Below, piece by piece: positions 1-10,679 of a stretch of DNA of 64,000 bases. The position numbers and the translations under genes were made by a program. How positions within the stretch are numbered: the first letter of the stretch is position 1; every line of letters starts with the position of its first letter. A model generated the notes under the pieces. It saw only the letters and a list, made by a program, of their open reading frames with translations. It was not told the DNA's origin and made no database searches. Source of the stretch: Polyodon spathula (lineage: Eukaryota > Chordata > Actinopteri > Acipenseriformes > Polyodontidae); the NCBI RefSeq assembly GCF_017654505.1, contig NC_054540.1, positions 42,348,554 to 42,412,553 of the forward strand, given 5' to 3'.

Positions 1-43
1 TGAGAGGGTTGATTATCAAAAGTATTTAGAAACAGCTCCTTTG

Positions 44-101
44 TGGACAGCAGAAAATTGTAATGTCGGACCTGGACCGATATAGGACTGCAAAGGGTTA
101 A
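44..101 (+). mobile_element. Possible piggyBac-like transposon end (copy 1)
   Basis: This stretch, ending in GGGTTAA, closely resembles 60097-60156 at the far end of the window: both share GAAAATTGTAATGTCG, CTGGACCG, TAGGAC and AAGGGTTAA in the same order. PiggyBac-type elements insert at TTAA and often end in GGG, so a shared right end is plausible. No transposase or opposite end was found, so the family is inference. Confidence 0.25.
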
Positions 102-222
102 GATGCCATTGTTAGGGGTAAGGGGTGACCTCAGTAGAATGGTCGTAACTAAGTCGCTGAGTGTATGTTCCAATGGATATTCACAGAGCGTATGCTTCAA
201 TTGATCTGCATGTGTGTTTCAG

Positions 223-333
223 CACTCAGAAGGAGCAGCAGCAGCTTGTTGAGGAGGAAGAGGAGGTCTTGAAGGAGGTCATTGACCTCCGGAAGATAGC
301 GGTGCAGTTACTGCAGCAGGAACAGCAGAACAG
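223..333 (+). CDS. LRCH1: LRCH-family gene, internal exon (Glu/Gln-rich coiled segment)
   Basis: The exon is bounded by a TTTCAG acceptor and a CAG|GTAGAG donor. It has one leading base, 36 full codons and two trailing bases. It encodes a strongly charged Glu/Gln-rich segment (QKEQQQLVEEEEEVLKEV, then LRKIAVQLLQQEQQN), a likely coiled coil between the N-terminal leucine-rich repeats and the C-terminal calponin-homology domain of LRCH proteins. The split Arg codon (AG|G) is completed exactly by the exon at 2697, which supports the model. The leucine-rich repeat exons must lie upstream of the window. Assignment to the family rests on the unmistakable C-terminal exons. The choice of LRCH1 over LRCH2, 3 or 4 is from remembered similarity and is only moderately sure. 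Confidence 0.7.
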
Positions 334-2696
334 GTAGAGTCCACCCCAAAGGTGCCTGAGTGCACACTGCAGGAGGGCTGCATTCCAGTGTTATGCCTGG
401 TGCAGTTTGGAAATGAAAAGGTGGTCTAGCTAGCTATTTAACTGCTTAGCTAGTGAAGTGGCTGGCTGTATTTTTTGTAATAGTATTATTTGTGTTCACT
501 GTAGCTGTGATGATTGCTAATGGTATAGATTTTGTTTCACTTAGAGTGTAAGCTGCTAGCAGATGTTTGTGAGATCTTGACACATCTCCTGACTTCTCTC
601 AAAAATAACATGATTTTTTTTTTTCGGGTTACAGAATACCACTGACTTGTGCATGCCCTTCTGATGTTTCTTACTTTTTTGCAGATTTCCACTGGTCTGT
701 AAAATATGATAAGGCACAGAATACATTTTAGAATATTTGTAACAAGGGTCTAAAACGAGAACTTTGAGGGAACAGAGGGCCTCATGCATCAGTTTTAAAA
801 CTCTGATTCTTCATTCTGCTTTATTTCTGCTGTGGGTGATGTAACTTTATTGAAACAACCTCATTCTACTTGTTTGCTACCCTGTCTTGAATAACTTTCT
901 TTTCTCTGTACTAACAACGTCCTGTCCTTTCCCATCATCATATTTGTACTCCTTTCTTTCGTTTCTTTTTCTTTCTTTCTTTCTTTGGTTGGTACACATG
1001 ACATGTGAATACAGACGGAGGCCTTTAGTATGTAGAACCACATTCAGTGAGAACCTAAGCCAGAGGAGAAGGGCGGCTGGACGGGCACAGAGGTATATCG
1101 CCCTTTACAATGATTTTAACTCTTTCAGACAAGCCTTTGTTTAAAACAAGAAACACTGCAGTTGTTTTTGTACTTATTTTTTCCTCATTTTTATATGTTA
1201 TTGTAATTTCAGGAAGGCACATGGGGATAGTCATTTTGGGTGTACTATGTCGAGGTCACCAGATTTGGTTTTGATATACAAAATCATGTTTTCTATAGTC
1301 CCTCTGTCTATTTTCTACCTTTTACCCTTGAGATGAGATTCTGTAGTGAGGACAGAGTGAGAATGTGAGCCTGCATTTTTATTCTTTGCACAGTATTTAT
1401 AAAATTGCTAACAGGTGTTCCAACCTGTGCAGATGTTTAACAATACCAGCACAGTTTGGAACTTTCAGAACCACTGACAACCAATTCACTCCAGGAGGGG
1501 AGGGGTAGGGTGGGGTTACCAGCACACTCCAGGAGGGGAAAGGTAGGGTGGGGGGTACCAGCACACTCCAGGAGGGGAGGGGTAGGGTGGGGCTACCAGC
1601 ACACTCCAGGAGGGGAAAGGTAGGGTGGGGGGTACCAGCACACTCCAGGAGGGGAGGGGTAGGGTGGGGCTACCAGCACACTCCAGGAGGGGAAAGGTAG
1701 GGTGGGGGGTACCAGCACACTCCAGGAGGGGAGGGGTAGGGTGGGGCTACCAGCACACTCCAGGAGGGGAAAGGTAGGGTGGGGGGTACCAGCACACTCC
1801 AGGAGGGGAGGGGTAGGGTGGGGCTACCAGCACACTCCAGGAGGGGAAAGGTAGGGTGGGGGGTACCAGCACACTCCAGGGTGCTCAAATATGGGTTAAA
1901 ATCTACAGGCTTCGGCTGTGAACACTACCCCTAGGCATACAGATACTGGACCATAGTTGAACACTGTTGTGTGTTATTGTTTTCGTAATGGCACTCGCCA
2001 GTAAATAGTTCAAAACGGACCTAAAGCACTCCTTCATGGTGGGTACTGCTACATCTAAGAAATCTTTGACGCTGAGTACAACCCTTCTCTTTTAAGATAA
2101 CCATGGCTTTACAAACATCGTGGCACAACAACTTTTCTTGCATGTCCCTTATTATTCTGTAGACTATCTTCACTTTGATTCAGGTGAAGCTAATATATCC
2201 TAACATCACATTGTAGTTATTTCCTGTGCAGCGGGTATTAGGACCCCACATCTGAGCTTCGCACTCCCTTTCCGTGCTGCATGTAAGAAGGCATTTGGGG
2301 TCATAATCACTGCTGCACAGCAATGGAATCTATAGGGTTGTAAAGTAAAAATAAAATGTGGAAAGAGAAACAGAAAAACTTGAGATTAATGTTGCGGAGG
2401 TAACGAGAGGTCATAATTTCTTTAGCTCTTAATGTAATCATTTGTACAGCTCAGAACATGGGTGTTAGATACTGACTGGGTTTCTGGAGAAGGTTATTAT
2501 AAATACACCTTTGTTCCTAATCTGTGCGCCTGTAATTCTTATGTGGGAGGGAACCATGTACTCCACTTGTAGCTCTGCTTCCCTTTCTGTTTTTAGACTT
2601 CCTTATCTATGTGGAGGGGAGGTCATGCAGTTATTTAGAAGTGGTTATTTGTTGGTAGTGTTCTTATTATCATTATTTGATCTCCTTCTGTTTCAG
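334..2696 (+). other. LRCH intron
   Basis: No coding exon is supported here. It contains a CTTT-rich run near 955-985 and the G-rich minisatellite at 1491-1880. The rest shows no recognisable element. Confidence 0.6.
1491..1880 (+). repeat. G-rich minisatellite, 38/39-bp alternating units (77-bp higher-order unit)
   Basis: About ten units begin at 1491, 1529, 1568, 1606, 1645, 1683, 1722, 1760, 1799 and 1837. Two variants alternate strictly: one with GGAGGGGAGGGGTAGGG and a GGGGCTAC/GGGGTTAC end, the other with GGAAAGGTAGGG and a GGGGGGTAC end. The first variant holds four runs of three or more G with short loops, a canonical G-quadruplex pattern on the + (coding) strand. Confidence 0.95.
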
Positions 2697-2759
2697 GTTT
2701 CTTAGCCAGTCCCCAAGCAGTTCAAGTAACAGACAGAAGCCTTCTGACTCTAATAGAAG
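2697..2759 (+). CDS. LRCH1: LRCH-family gene, internal Ser-rich exon
   Basis: The acceptor is TTTCAG and the donor AG|GTATTG. The first base completes the Arg codon left open at 333, twenty codons follow (FLSQSPSSSSNRQKPSDSNR), and the last two bases are completed by the next exon at 4504. It encodes a low-complexity Ser/Asn/Gln linker with no known fold, typical of the disordered middle part of LRCH proteins. It is called from splice signals and phase continuity rather than from strong similarity, so the exact borders are somewhat less sure than those of the CH-domain exons. Confidence 0.65.
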
Positions 2760-3299
2760 GTATTGAAGACAATAAAACTGCTACCATTAAGATTAATATA
2801 TTGCCAGTGAGATCAGTAGGCTTTAGTGTACCCAGGTGATGCACCCCCCCACCGACTGCTGCGATTGAGTATCTTTGTAAAACTATGCCCATGTGCACTC
2901 TTCTAAAAGTATATGTGTCACTCCAAATAAGATTTTGCATCTTTTGAAACATGAAGGTTAAATATTCTGAAAACCCTTTAATTAAAAATAAAGGGTACTG
3001 CAGGTACGGTACTCATTCTTGGAATATTAACTAGAAGTTTTTTTTTAACCTGAATGGGTAACTCAATCTGATGCCTGTAGTACATGTACTTGACATGTAA
3101 AACAAATTGTGCTTTTACACAACTATACATCTACTGCCACCTTGTGGTCATTTATAGGGGATTGACTTGTATAAAGTTGAGCAAATCCATTAGGACCCAT
3201 GCATGTTTCACTCAGGGTTGTGTGTTCAGGGTGAAAGAATGGGAGAGAGTGAGCAGAGTAAAATTAAAAAGGTAAAGAAAATAATATTTATAGCAATTG

Positions 3300-3500
3300 C
3301 TACGTCATGCTGGAGGGCCAGCACGGTACTTGTTTGTTTTGTGTTCGTCCCTGTGTGTTAGTGTCTATTCGTTTATTTTGGCGTCAAGTGCAGTGTGCTG
3401 TTTTGGTCAACCTTTTTTTTACTATGTTAATAAACTCACTGAATACCGCAGCGTCTCCCTGCTTGTCTCTGCATACTCCTTGCTGGCCTGACGTCACCCT
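3300..3500 (+). mobile_element. Possible solo LTR or retroelement 3' end
   Basis: A GT-rich stretch leads to a polyadenylation signal AATAAA at 3429-3434, followed by a CT-rich segment ending near CTTGCTGGCCTGACGTCACCC. This arrangement resembles the R-U5 part of LTR elements I recall from sturgeon-like genomes. No matching second LTR or flanking duplication was identified. Confidence 0.3.
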
Positions 3501-3894
3501 ACAGCCATCCTGTTCAAAGGAAGTGAAGTGCATGGCCTGGTCATTGTTTTGGGATTTATTTGCCTATTCAACATACTACAGTAAAATCTGTCCAATCTGA
3601 CGTGGAATTAGACAGTGTGCTGAATTACAGAGTTAGTGGAAAACAGGTTCTCAATCTGTTTTGAATCACACCCCACCTTAGCAATGTTTTTTTTTTATTA
3701 TTATTATTTATTTATTTTACTTCAGAATGGTGCAGGTGGGACATGTGAGACAATATGCAGCATCTTCTTTGTGTGTGTGTGTGTGTTTTTATATACTGGT
3801 TTTAAACTTCGAAAATAAATCACATGACTGTACCAGGTTTACATTGATTTTGTGCAGTAGAGACTTAAAAATGACAACAAATCCTGGAAATGTT

Positions 3895-4080
3895 GGGATT
3901 GTAGAGGGGATCACACCATTAATTTCAATAGGGATTGTAGAGGGGATCACACCATTAATTTCAATAGCGATTGTAGAGGGCATCGCACTATACACTTCAA
4001 AAGGGATTGAAAAGGGGATCACATCATTCATTACAACAGGGATTGTAGAGGGGATCATACCATTCATTTCAATAGGGATC
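3895..4080 (+). repeat. 36-bp minisatellite, five units
   Basis: Units start at 3895, 3931, 3967, 4003 and 4039, with a partial unit at 4075. The core is GGGATTGTAGAGGGGATCAC followed by an AT-rich half. Because 36 is divisible by three, both strands stay open as repeated peptides (GIVEGITPLISI on +), which is a repeat artefact rather than a gene. Confidence 0.93.
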
Positions 4081-4503
4081 TGGTTGAATTATAGATAATT
4101 CTGGTATGTAGAGGGGCTGGATTACACAGGCTTTACTGCAGGGCACATGCTGTTGAAAACCAATAAGGCTCATTATCGTTACTTCTGGCTGGTCTCACAG
4201 ACACACACATTAACAGTAACCTTGGACTGCTTTAACGAAGGTAACAGGAGGTAGAGATGAGTGATACCCGGGCTCTGTGGAATGACCCTCTCTGGTGTTT
4301 TATGCATGTCTGTAAATTCAGGCACTCTACACTTTTAATGTTGGCCACCCTGCAGCAGTTTCTATATAATTCTATATAACACTGATTTCCAAAACATGTA
4401 TGGCTGTTTCTAACATTTTACATGAGCAGTCCTGTACTGTAACAGAGTACTGGGCTTTGCTTACTGAGGATTGCTGAGTGATTTATTGTGCTTCTGTTTT
4501 CAG

Positions 4504-4552
4504 TGTGTCCGTGGAGGAGGGCAGCACACCAGTGTCCCCACACAGCTGCATG
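4504..4552 (+). CDS. LRCH1: LRCH-family gene, small internal exon
   Basis: The acceptor is TTTTCAG and the donor ATG|GTGAGT, close to consensus. One base completes a Ser codon from 2759 and sixteen codons follow (VSVEEGSTPVSPHSCM), leaving phase 0. The peptide is a Ser/Pro linker. Support comes from the strong donor and from phase agreement on both sides (the next exon at 7477 starts in phase 0). Confidence 0.65.
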
Positions 4553-5290
4553 GTGAGTTTCAACAGGCAGTTCACTACACCGTTTACTATTTACTATTAC
4601 CTCGAAGCTGCAACCATATAACAGGGAATCACATCATTGTTTGCTAAGTAAATGACTGTTAAAGATTTTAAACTGTTAATAGCAAAGGCAAACCAATTAA
4701 TTAACAAAAGTTAATTAAAAACCTATGTTTTATGACGTTTAACACATTAAGAAGATGTAATTCTTTCAAACCTATAATAGATGGTTGTGGTTGAGAAACA
4801 CATGGGATCGGGTGTGATGGAGGGATGGATTTACTTTACTTCTTTTACTTCCTCTACACGGAGCCCGGCCCTTGGAGGATGCCTGCAGCGTTCTTCTGGT
4901 GCGCCCTGCCTTCGTTTTGTTTGGGAAGCTGTTCATATGTCTCCCTAAATTTCCTTGGTGTCATTCTGCATAGCCTGACTGACACTGTACTTTACTATTG
5001 ATGGCTTCTGGAGAATTCAAAACTATAGTTTCTACTCCAGATTTTGTATTTATTCAAATATATAAGCACATTTTCTAGTGGTTCCGATGGAAATCTTCAG
5101 TGTTATATTAATATTAAATTAGATCAAAATGAAAACAAAAATGTTCACATGCAGCGTGACACCAAACAGTATTAATGGTTTGCATGATTTTTGAAGTTTT
5201 GCTAAATGGCAAGAAATTAATTTGTCATTGAATTAAACAGTGTGCTAATAACAGAGGAGCTGAATATTCATTGATTTGCTTTGCAGTTTT
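4553..5290 (+). other. LRCH intron, no feature seen
   Basis: This stretch upstream of the Tc1 element shows no exon, repeat array or element that I recognise. Confidence 0.5.
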
Positions 5291-5717
5291 CAGTGGCTCT
5301 CAAAAGTATTCACCCCCCCACCCCTTTTTTACTTTTCAACATTTTGTTGTGTGGAATCAAAATGGATTTAATTAGGACTTTTTGCCACTGATCAACACAA
5401 AAAAGTCCATGATGTCAAAATGATAAATAAAATCTACAAATTGTTCTAAATTACAAATATAAAACAGAAAATAATTGATTGCATAAGTATTCACCACCTT
5501 TGACACACCTAAATAAGCTCTGGTGCAACCAATTGTCTTTAGAAGTCATATAATTAGTTGAATGGAGTCCATCCGTGGGAATTAAGGTGTTTCACATGAT
5601 TTCAGGTTAAATATACCTGTCTCTGGAAGGTCCCACAGTCGGTTAGTACATTTCCTAACAAAAACTACATCACGAAGACGAAGGAACATTCGAAGCAAAT
5701 CCGGAATAAGGTTCTAG

Positions 5718-6107
5718 CAAACAGGCTAAAAGAATTGAATCTGTTCAGTCTTGAACAAAGAAGACTACGCGGCGACCTAATTCAAGCATTCAAAATTCTA
5801 AAAGGTATTGACAATATCTACCCAAGGGACTTTTCTGACCTGAAAAAAGAAACAAGGACCAGGGGTCACAAATGGAGATTAGACAAAGGGGCATTCAGAA
5901 CAGAAAATAGGAGGCACTTTTTTACACAGAGAATTGTGAGGGTCTGGAATCAACTCCCCAGTAATATTGTTGAAGCTGACACCCTGGGATCTTTCAAGAA
6001 GCTGCTTGATGAGATTCTGGGATCAATAAGCTACTAACAACCAAATGAGCAAGATGGGCCGAATGACCGGCTCTCGTTTGTAAACTTTCTTATGTTCTTA
6101 TGTTCTT
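5718..6107 (+). mobile_element. 5'-truncated CR1/L2-like LINE, 3' end (copy 1)
   Basis: The piece encodes only the C-terminal tail of the LINE polyprotein (open 5735-6037, with NLFSLEQRRLRGDLIQAF, then RVWNQLPSN and FKKLLDEILGS) and its 3' untranslated end, closing with the short tandem TTATGTTCTTATGTTCTT. Further copies are at 8394, 57293 and 61476. It sits inside the Tc1 element, so it arrived later. The RVWNQLP...FK..LD signature is typical of CR1/L2-type LINEs. Confidence 0.88.
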
Positions 6108-6380
6108 CAAAAGCACCAGTCGGGTAGGATATAAGAACACTTCCAAAGCACTGAATATCCCCCAGAGCACAGTAAAGTACATTATTAACAAATGGAGAGA
6201 ATATGAATATGTCTAGAACAGGCCATCCTGAAAAACTGAGTATCCGGGCGAGAAGTGCACTAATCAGCAAGGCCACCTATGGCAACTCTAAAGGAGTTAG
6301 TCTTCCACGACTGAGCTGGGAGACACTGCATATGGCAACAATAGCCTGCGTGCTTCACAAAACTGGCCTTTTATGGTAGA

Positions 6381-7013
6381 GTGGCAAAAAGAGCCATTGT
6401 TGAAAAAAACTTGCATCTTATCTTGGCTAGAGTTAGACTGAGACTTAAGTGGAAGAAGTTTCTATGGTCTGAGACCAAAATAGAGCTTTTTGGCCTTAAC
6501 GCTCAGCGCTATGTTTGGCGCAAGCCTAACACCGCACATCATCCTGAGAACACCATCCCTACCGTGAAGCATGGTGGTGGCAGCATAATGCTACGGGGAT
6601 GCTTCTCTGCGTTAGGGCCTGGAAAGCTTGTGAAGATAGAGGGCAAAATGGATGCAGCAAAGGACAGAGAAATCCTGGAAGAAAACCTGCTGAAATCTGC
6701 AAGAGACCTGGGACTTGGGAGAAGATTCATTTTCCAGCAGGACAATGACCCCAAACATACAGCCAAAGCCACACTGGAGTGGTTTAAAAACAAAAAGGTC
6801 AATGTCCTGGAGTGGCCCACTCAAAGCCTGGACATTAATCCAATTGAGAATATGTGGAAAGAGTTGAAAATTGTCCCCCCATCCAACTTGATGGAGCTTG
6901 AGCAATTTTGCCAAGAAGAATGGGCAAAAATTGCAGTGTCCAGATGTGCAAAGCTGGTAGAGACTTATCCAAATAGATTAATTGCTGCCAAAGGTGCCTC
7001 TACCAAATATTGA
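6381..7013 (+). pseudogene. Tc1-like transposase, C-terminal part (catalytic DDE domain, dead)
   Basis: The open frame of 210 residues covers most of the catalytic domain of a Tc1 transposase, an enzyme that cuts out and reinserts its element at TA sites. Visible motifs are the glycine-rich loop KHGGGSIM (residues 63-70), QQDNDPKH with the second catalytic Asp at 121, and DINPIENMW with the Glu at 156, giving the DD34E spacing of Tc1. The first catalytic Asp is missing: family members read WSDETK, here the sequence is WSETK (residues 29-33). The N-terminal helix-turn-helix region upstream (about 6110-6380) is only readable across frame changes and is separated by the LINE. A complete family member is about 340 residues. 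The element is therefore inactive. Confidence 0.9.
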
Positions 7014-7476
7014 CTCATGGGGGTGAATACTTATGCAATCAATTATTTTCTGTTTTGTAATTGTAATTAATTTAAAACAATGTGTAGATTTTATTTTTCA
7101 CTTTGACATTATGGACTTTTGTGTTGATCAGTGGCAAAATCTCCTAATTAAATCCATTTTGATTCCATGTTGTAACACAATAAAATGTGGAAAAGTCCAA
7201 GGGGGGGTGAATACTTTTGAGAGCCACTGTATTTGCACCATTTCTATAAAGAAACACTAAAAAGGGCAATGCACGACAAGCCAGGAGATAGTCATTTGTA
7301 ATGTTTCCTAACATTGCTGGTGTTTTGAGTCTCTTTGTGGTGTTGTTGTAAAGATGTATAATAGAGATGACCAAGGGGAACTGTTGCATTAATGATCAAA
7401 GGAAATGTTTGCACTGTCAGAGCTGATGTTTTAACAGTGTGTTTTCATCTGTGTTTCTTCCTTCCCTTTCTCAAAG

Positions 7477-7515
7477 GAGCCAAAGTTCACTAATGAAGAC
7501 ACTGCATTCTCTCAG
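7477..7515 (+). CDS. LRCH1: LRCH-family gene, 13-codon microexon
   Basis: The acceptor is CTCAAAG and the donor CAG|GTCACT. The 39 bases give EPKFTNEDTAFSQ in phase 0 to 0, matching the neighbours at 4552 and 7661. The peptide is a short acidic linker. Small size makes this one of the less certain exons; it could be skipped without shifting the frame. Confidence 0.55.
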
Positions 7516-7660
7516 GTCACTCATCTCATTTATTTCATTTTATTTATTGTTTCTTTTAACTCTGAAGTGTTTACCACTTGTTCACTCCTCCTCTACCTTC
7601 TTATTGTACATGTGGCAGCAAGCAATGTGGCACACAATGAGTTTGTTGGTTGTTTTGCAG

Positions 7661-7780
7661 TCTTCGGGCTCTTTGGAGGATAATTCAAAGCAGGATCAAA
7701 TGGACTCTGAGACTCACCCTGTAGTGTTTCATAACGAAGAGAGACGGCGAAATAAATATTTGAGAAAAGATTATATCAAG
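7661..7780 (+). CDS. LRCH1: LRCH-family gene, internal exon
   Basis: The exon follows a pyrimidine-rich GTTGTTTTGCAG acceptor and ends at AAG|GTATTG. Its 40 codons in phase 0 to 0 run SSGSLEDNSKQDQMDSET, then FHNEERRRNKYLRKDYIK. The basic, charged second half suggests an extended helical linker. It keeps the frame between 7515 and 10623. No domain of known fold is visible; the call rests on its splice sites, open frame and position. Confidence 0.7.
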
Positions 7781-7837
7781 GTATTGCCTATGATTCTGTG
7801 TTTACTCCCCTTTTATCACATGCATGTTACTTTATAA

Positions 7838-7912
7838 ATATATAATATATATATATATATATATATTATATATAATATATATATATATATATATAATATA
7901 TATTATATATAA
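7838..7912. repeat. (AT)n microsatellite, palindromic
   Basis: Alternating AT blocks broken by TATATTATATATAAT motifs are self-complementary and can form cruciforms. They lie in an LRCH intron. Confidence 0.95.
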
Positions 7913-8393
7913 TTTAATCAGACTTGTAGAAGTGGATCTGACTTGTCAACCTTGTGTGATTGACTCACTCAAACTCAAAATGTTCTCCCAACATCTACCA
8001 CTAGTTGAATGAAAATTGATTTGGGTTTGTTTCAAGGACTCATAATTCGGACTCAAGTGATAGTGACTCGGACTCGAGGATTGAGGAACCGACTACAAGT
8101 CTGTGTCTCTCTCTCTTTTGTAATAAACAGTTGGCAGGTTTCTGTGGCATACACCATGTGGTTGCTTTTTGTCCCGTTCGTTTAGTTAAACATTTTAATG
8201 TAAACCTGGCTTCCGGTAAGACAGTGCTGTGTATTGCCATGATGATTTAAAGGGACACTTACCCACAGCAGTGCTCAACTTCAGCCCAATAATCACATTT
8301 TTACATGTTGCTGTATGCACTATTTTTCATGTTGCATACATATTGTAATGTATTGTTATTATTATAATTGTTATTATTAGTAGTCGTAGTAGT

Positions 8394-8525
8394 ACATAAG
8401 AAAGATTACAAACAAGAGGAGGCCATTCAGCCCATCTTGCTCATTTTGGTTTTTAGTAGCTTATCGATCCCAGAATCTCATCAAGCAGCTTCTTGAAGGA
8501 TCCCAGGGTGTCAGCTTCAACAAAA
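8394..8525 (-). mobile_element. CR1/L2-like LINE 3' fragment (copy 2)
   Basis: The reverse complement matches the last part of the LINE at 5718-6107: the GAAGCTGACACCCTGGGATC region through the AAGATGGGC block to CTTATG. Only about 130 bp survive. Confidence 0.88.
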
Positions 8526-9004
8526 TTAGTATTTTATGTAGTGTTTCCAAAAAACACAATGGAGAAATCTGAACTTCGAGCCCTACCCCTACATATATGT
8601 GTCATATTCGAGAACCTTTTCCAGCACGTCTGTATCCCTTTTCATTGTGACAAACATGCAGCAGAACATGGTTACATAATTACACTGCAGGCATTTTGTA
8701 ATCGGCTCTTAAAATGGGCTGTCGTACAAGCAAAACGAAAGTAATTTCTGAAAATCTGAAACCACTCTTTAAGAGAAGCTGCCCCTGTAGTGTGTATTGT
8801 CCTCCCCATGCTGTACCTTATACTTCAGTTTGTTTCCACCCAGAGTATTGCAGCAAAAAGTGTTACTGACCAGGCTGTGGGGTTTAAACACAGCGCATTA
8901 CTGTCCCTAGTTTTCTGGTTTGTTGTGCGTATTCTTGCAATGTCTTTGTCAGTATAATTGCGATTTGTTTTTATATTTGTATTAACATATCACTGGTAAT
9001 AAAT
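8526..9004 (+). other. LRCH intron, no feature seen
   Basis: No recognised exon or element lies between the LINE fragment and the DIRS recombinase relic. Confidence 0.45.
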
Positions 9005-10130
9005 CCTTTGCGCCACCAGCCTTGGCAGTTGCCCACCGCCTGACCTGTTGTGGCACCCCCAACCCATCGAGCCTGCAGAATGGCCCCTGAATGGCTCTGG
9101 TTCAGCCAGTTAGGCTTGTCAGAAAGAGTCTTATCGACTCTCCAGAATGCGAGAGCTGCTTCAACGCGCTCTCGGTATGGTTACAATTGGTTGGTGTTCC
9201 AAGCTTGGTGTTTGGCACATCAGGTTGATCCCATGACTTGCCCCATGCCAGTTAATCTGCAGTTTTTGTAGGACCTTTTTGATGAGGGTAAGTTCCCCTC
9301 GATTCTGAAGGTTTACTTGGCAGCCATATTGGCTTGCCATGTTACAATTGACTGTAGCTCGCTTTCTGGTTGGCCAGTTTCTGAAAGGAGCGCGGAGGCT
9401 TCGGCCTCCTTCTTGAAGGACAAAGTTCCTCAGTGGCGGTTAAATGCAGTGCTGCGTGCACTTACGAAACCACCCTTTTGAACCTCTGCATACTAGAGAG
9501 CTTATATACCTGTCTGTTAAGACCATTGTTTTTACTTGCCATCACCTCTGCTAGACGCATGAGTGAGGTGCAGGCATTTTCAGTGGCAAAAGCTTTTTTT
9601 TTTTTTTTTTTTAACGGAGTCTAGGACTAAGGTCATGCTCCGCACGAATCTGGCCTTTGTGCCCAAATGCCCATCGACCTTCCATGTCAACGAGTCGGTA
9701 GAATTGGAGGCTTTTCATCCTCCACCATTCCAATCAGATGAGGATTGGCGGCTCCATGTGCTTTGTCCGGTTAGGGGGCATTAGTGTGTTTTATGTTGAC
9801 AGCACAAAAAGCAGCAGTCAGAGCAGCTGTTTATATGCTTTGGAGCTAAGAACCAAGGTCAAGCTTTGTCAAAACAGAGACTGTCATTGGATTGTGGAGA
9901 TAGTCAAGATTACTTATGAGCAAGCGAACTTGCCCTCCCAGAGAAGGTCACAGGTCATTCCACCAGCGGTCTTGCTACTTCTTGGGGTTTGTTTTAGGGT
10001 GCATTGGTCTCTGACATTTGTGATGCAGCGGTGTGGACCACTCCTCATTCCTTCATAAGGTTTTACAAGCTTGATCCTCCGAACCCTGCCTTTGGAACCA
10101 GAGTGCTGACAGCGGTGTATCAGCCGGACT
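9005..10130 (+). pseudogene. DIRS1-like tyrosine recombinase relic (forward copy)
   Basis: Frame-broken pieces read in order as the tyrosine recombinase (YR) of a DIRS retrotransposon, the enzyme that integrates the circular DNA intermediate. First comes the end of the upstream reverse transcriptase/RNase H frame (CAGCCTTGGCAGTTGCC near 9018), then the N-terminal core-binding region (STRSRYGYNWLVFQAWC, then KVYLAAI), then box A in the second frame (TSARRMSEVQAFS, catalytic Arg kept), AFHPPPFQSDED, and finally SDICDAAVWTTPHSF with FIRFYKLDPPNP carrying the nucleophilic Tyr. The box-B motif normally HSTR reads HSTS, so a catalytic Arg is lost. There are several stops and a T-run insertion near 9595-9613. 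It differs clearly from the array copies, so it is a separate insertion. Confidence 0.85.
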
Positions 10131-10622
10131 GAGACGCACATGCATAGGTATTCCTGTGTTCTGTGGTGTTACCATGCCTTATAACTGTGGCAGGCAATGG
10201 GTTTTGCCAGATTGGCTGTTACAATTCTTTGGTCACTGTGCACGTTCTATGCAGTAGGCTGAAGAAAGTTTATGGCACCGAGCGCTGTCCTGCACGTAGT
10301 TTTGTCTCCTGTGTGGCGGAGACAGGTGTGCCAACGTTGTGGGCGTAAGACACAGCTTTGGTAGCAGTGTTCAGTCATCCCTTGTGCACCCCTGTATGTA
10401 GTACTGTGTTGTCTTATCATCGCTACATGTGTATGTCACGCATTACAGTTCTACATATAACTGGACAACAAACTTGGTTAGCATGTTCTTTATCACAAGT
10501 TAGTGAGGGTATGAAAATGTGGGTATGTTTGGAAGAAGCTGTCTCTGTTTTGTATTCACAGCTGGGGCGGGGTAATGGTGTTACTAACACCATTTTTTTT
10601 TTTTTTTTTTTTGTTGCTACAG

Positions 10623-10679
10623 AATAAATGCCAGAGCTCTTCAAGAAAAAGCTCCAGTGGAAATGAAAATGACAGTGAG
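10623..10679 (+). CDS. LRCH1: LRCH-family gene, Ser-rich internal exon
   Basis: The exon follows a T-run and GTTGCTACAG and ends at GAG|GTAAGT, a consensus donor. Its 19 codons (NKCQSSSRKSSSGNENDSE) keep phase 0 to 0. It is a low-complexity Ser/Asn segment. A T-run of about 20 close to the acceptor (about 10593-10612) forms the pyrimidine tract. Support is the splice consensus and the phase match with neighbours. Confidence 0.68.

Larger units (their letters stand above)
2760..4503 (+). other. LRCH intron
   Basis: It holds a possible LTR-like stretch (3300-3500) and a 36-bp minisatellite (3895-4080). No exon was recognised; 2760-3290 shows nothing identifiable. Confidence 0.55.
5291..7229 (+). 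mobile_element. Tc1-like DNA transposon with a nested LINE
   Basis: The ends are inverted: CAGTGGCTCTCAAAAGTATT at 5291 and its complement ending at 7229. Inverted similarity continues for about 200 bp (GATTGCATAAGTATTCACC near 5490 against GGTGAATACTTATGCAATC near 7022). TA follows the right end; the left flank is TT, so that side of the duplication has changed. A transposase relic lies inside, and a 5'-truncated LINE (5718-6107) interrupts the region that should hold the N-terminal paired-like DNA-binding domain. Confidence 0.92.

Noticed and set aside
887..1144. Possible extra LRCH exon (ENLSQRRRAAGRAQRYIAL)
   Set aside because: Splice sites do not fit, and the exons at 333 and 2697 already join in phase.
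1670..1888. Pro/Cys-rich minus-strand open frame
   Set aside because: It is only the minisatellite read in one frame.
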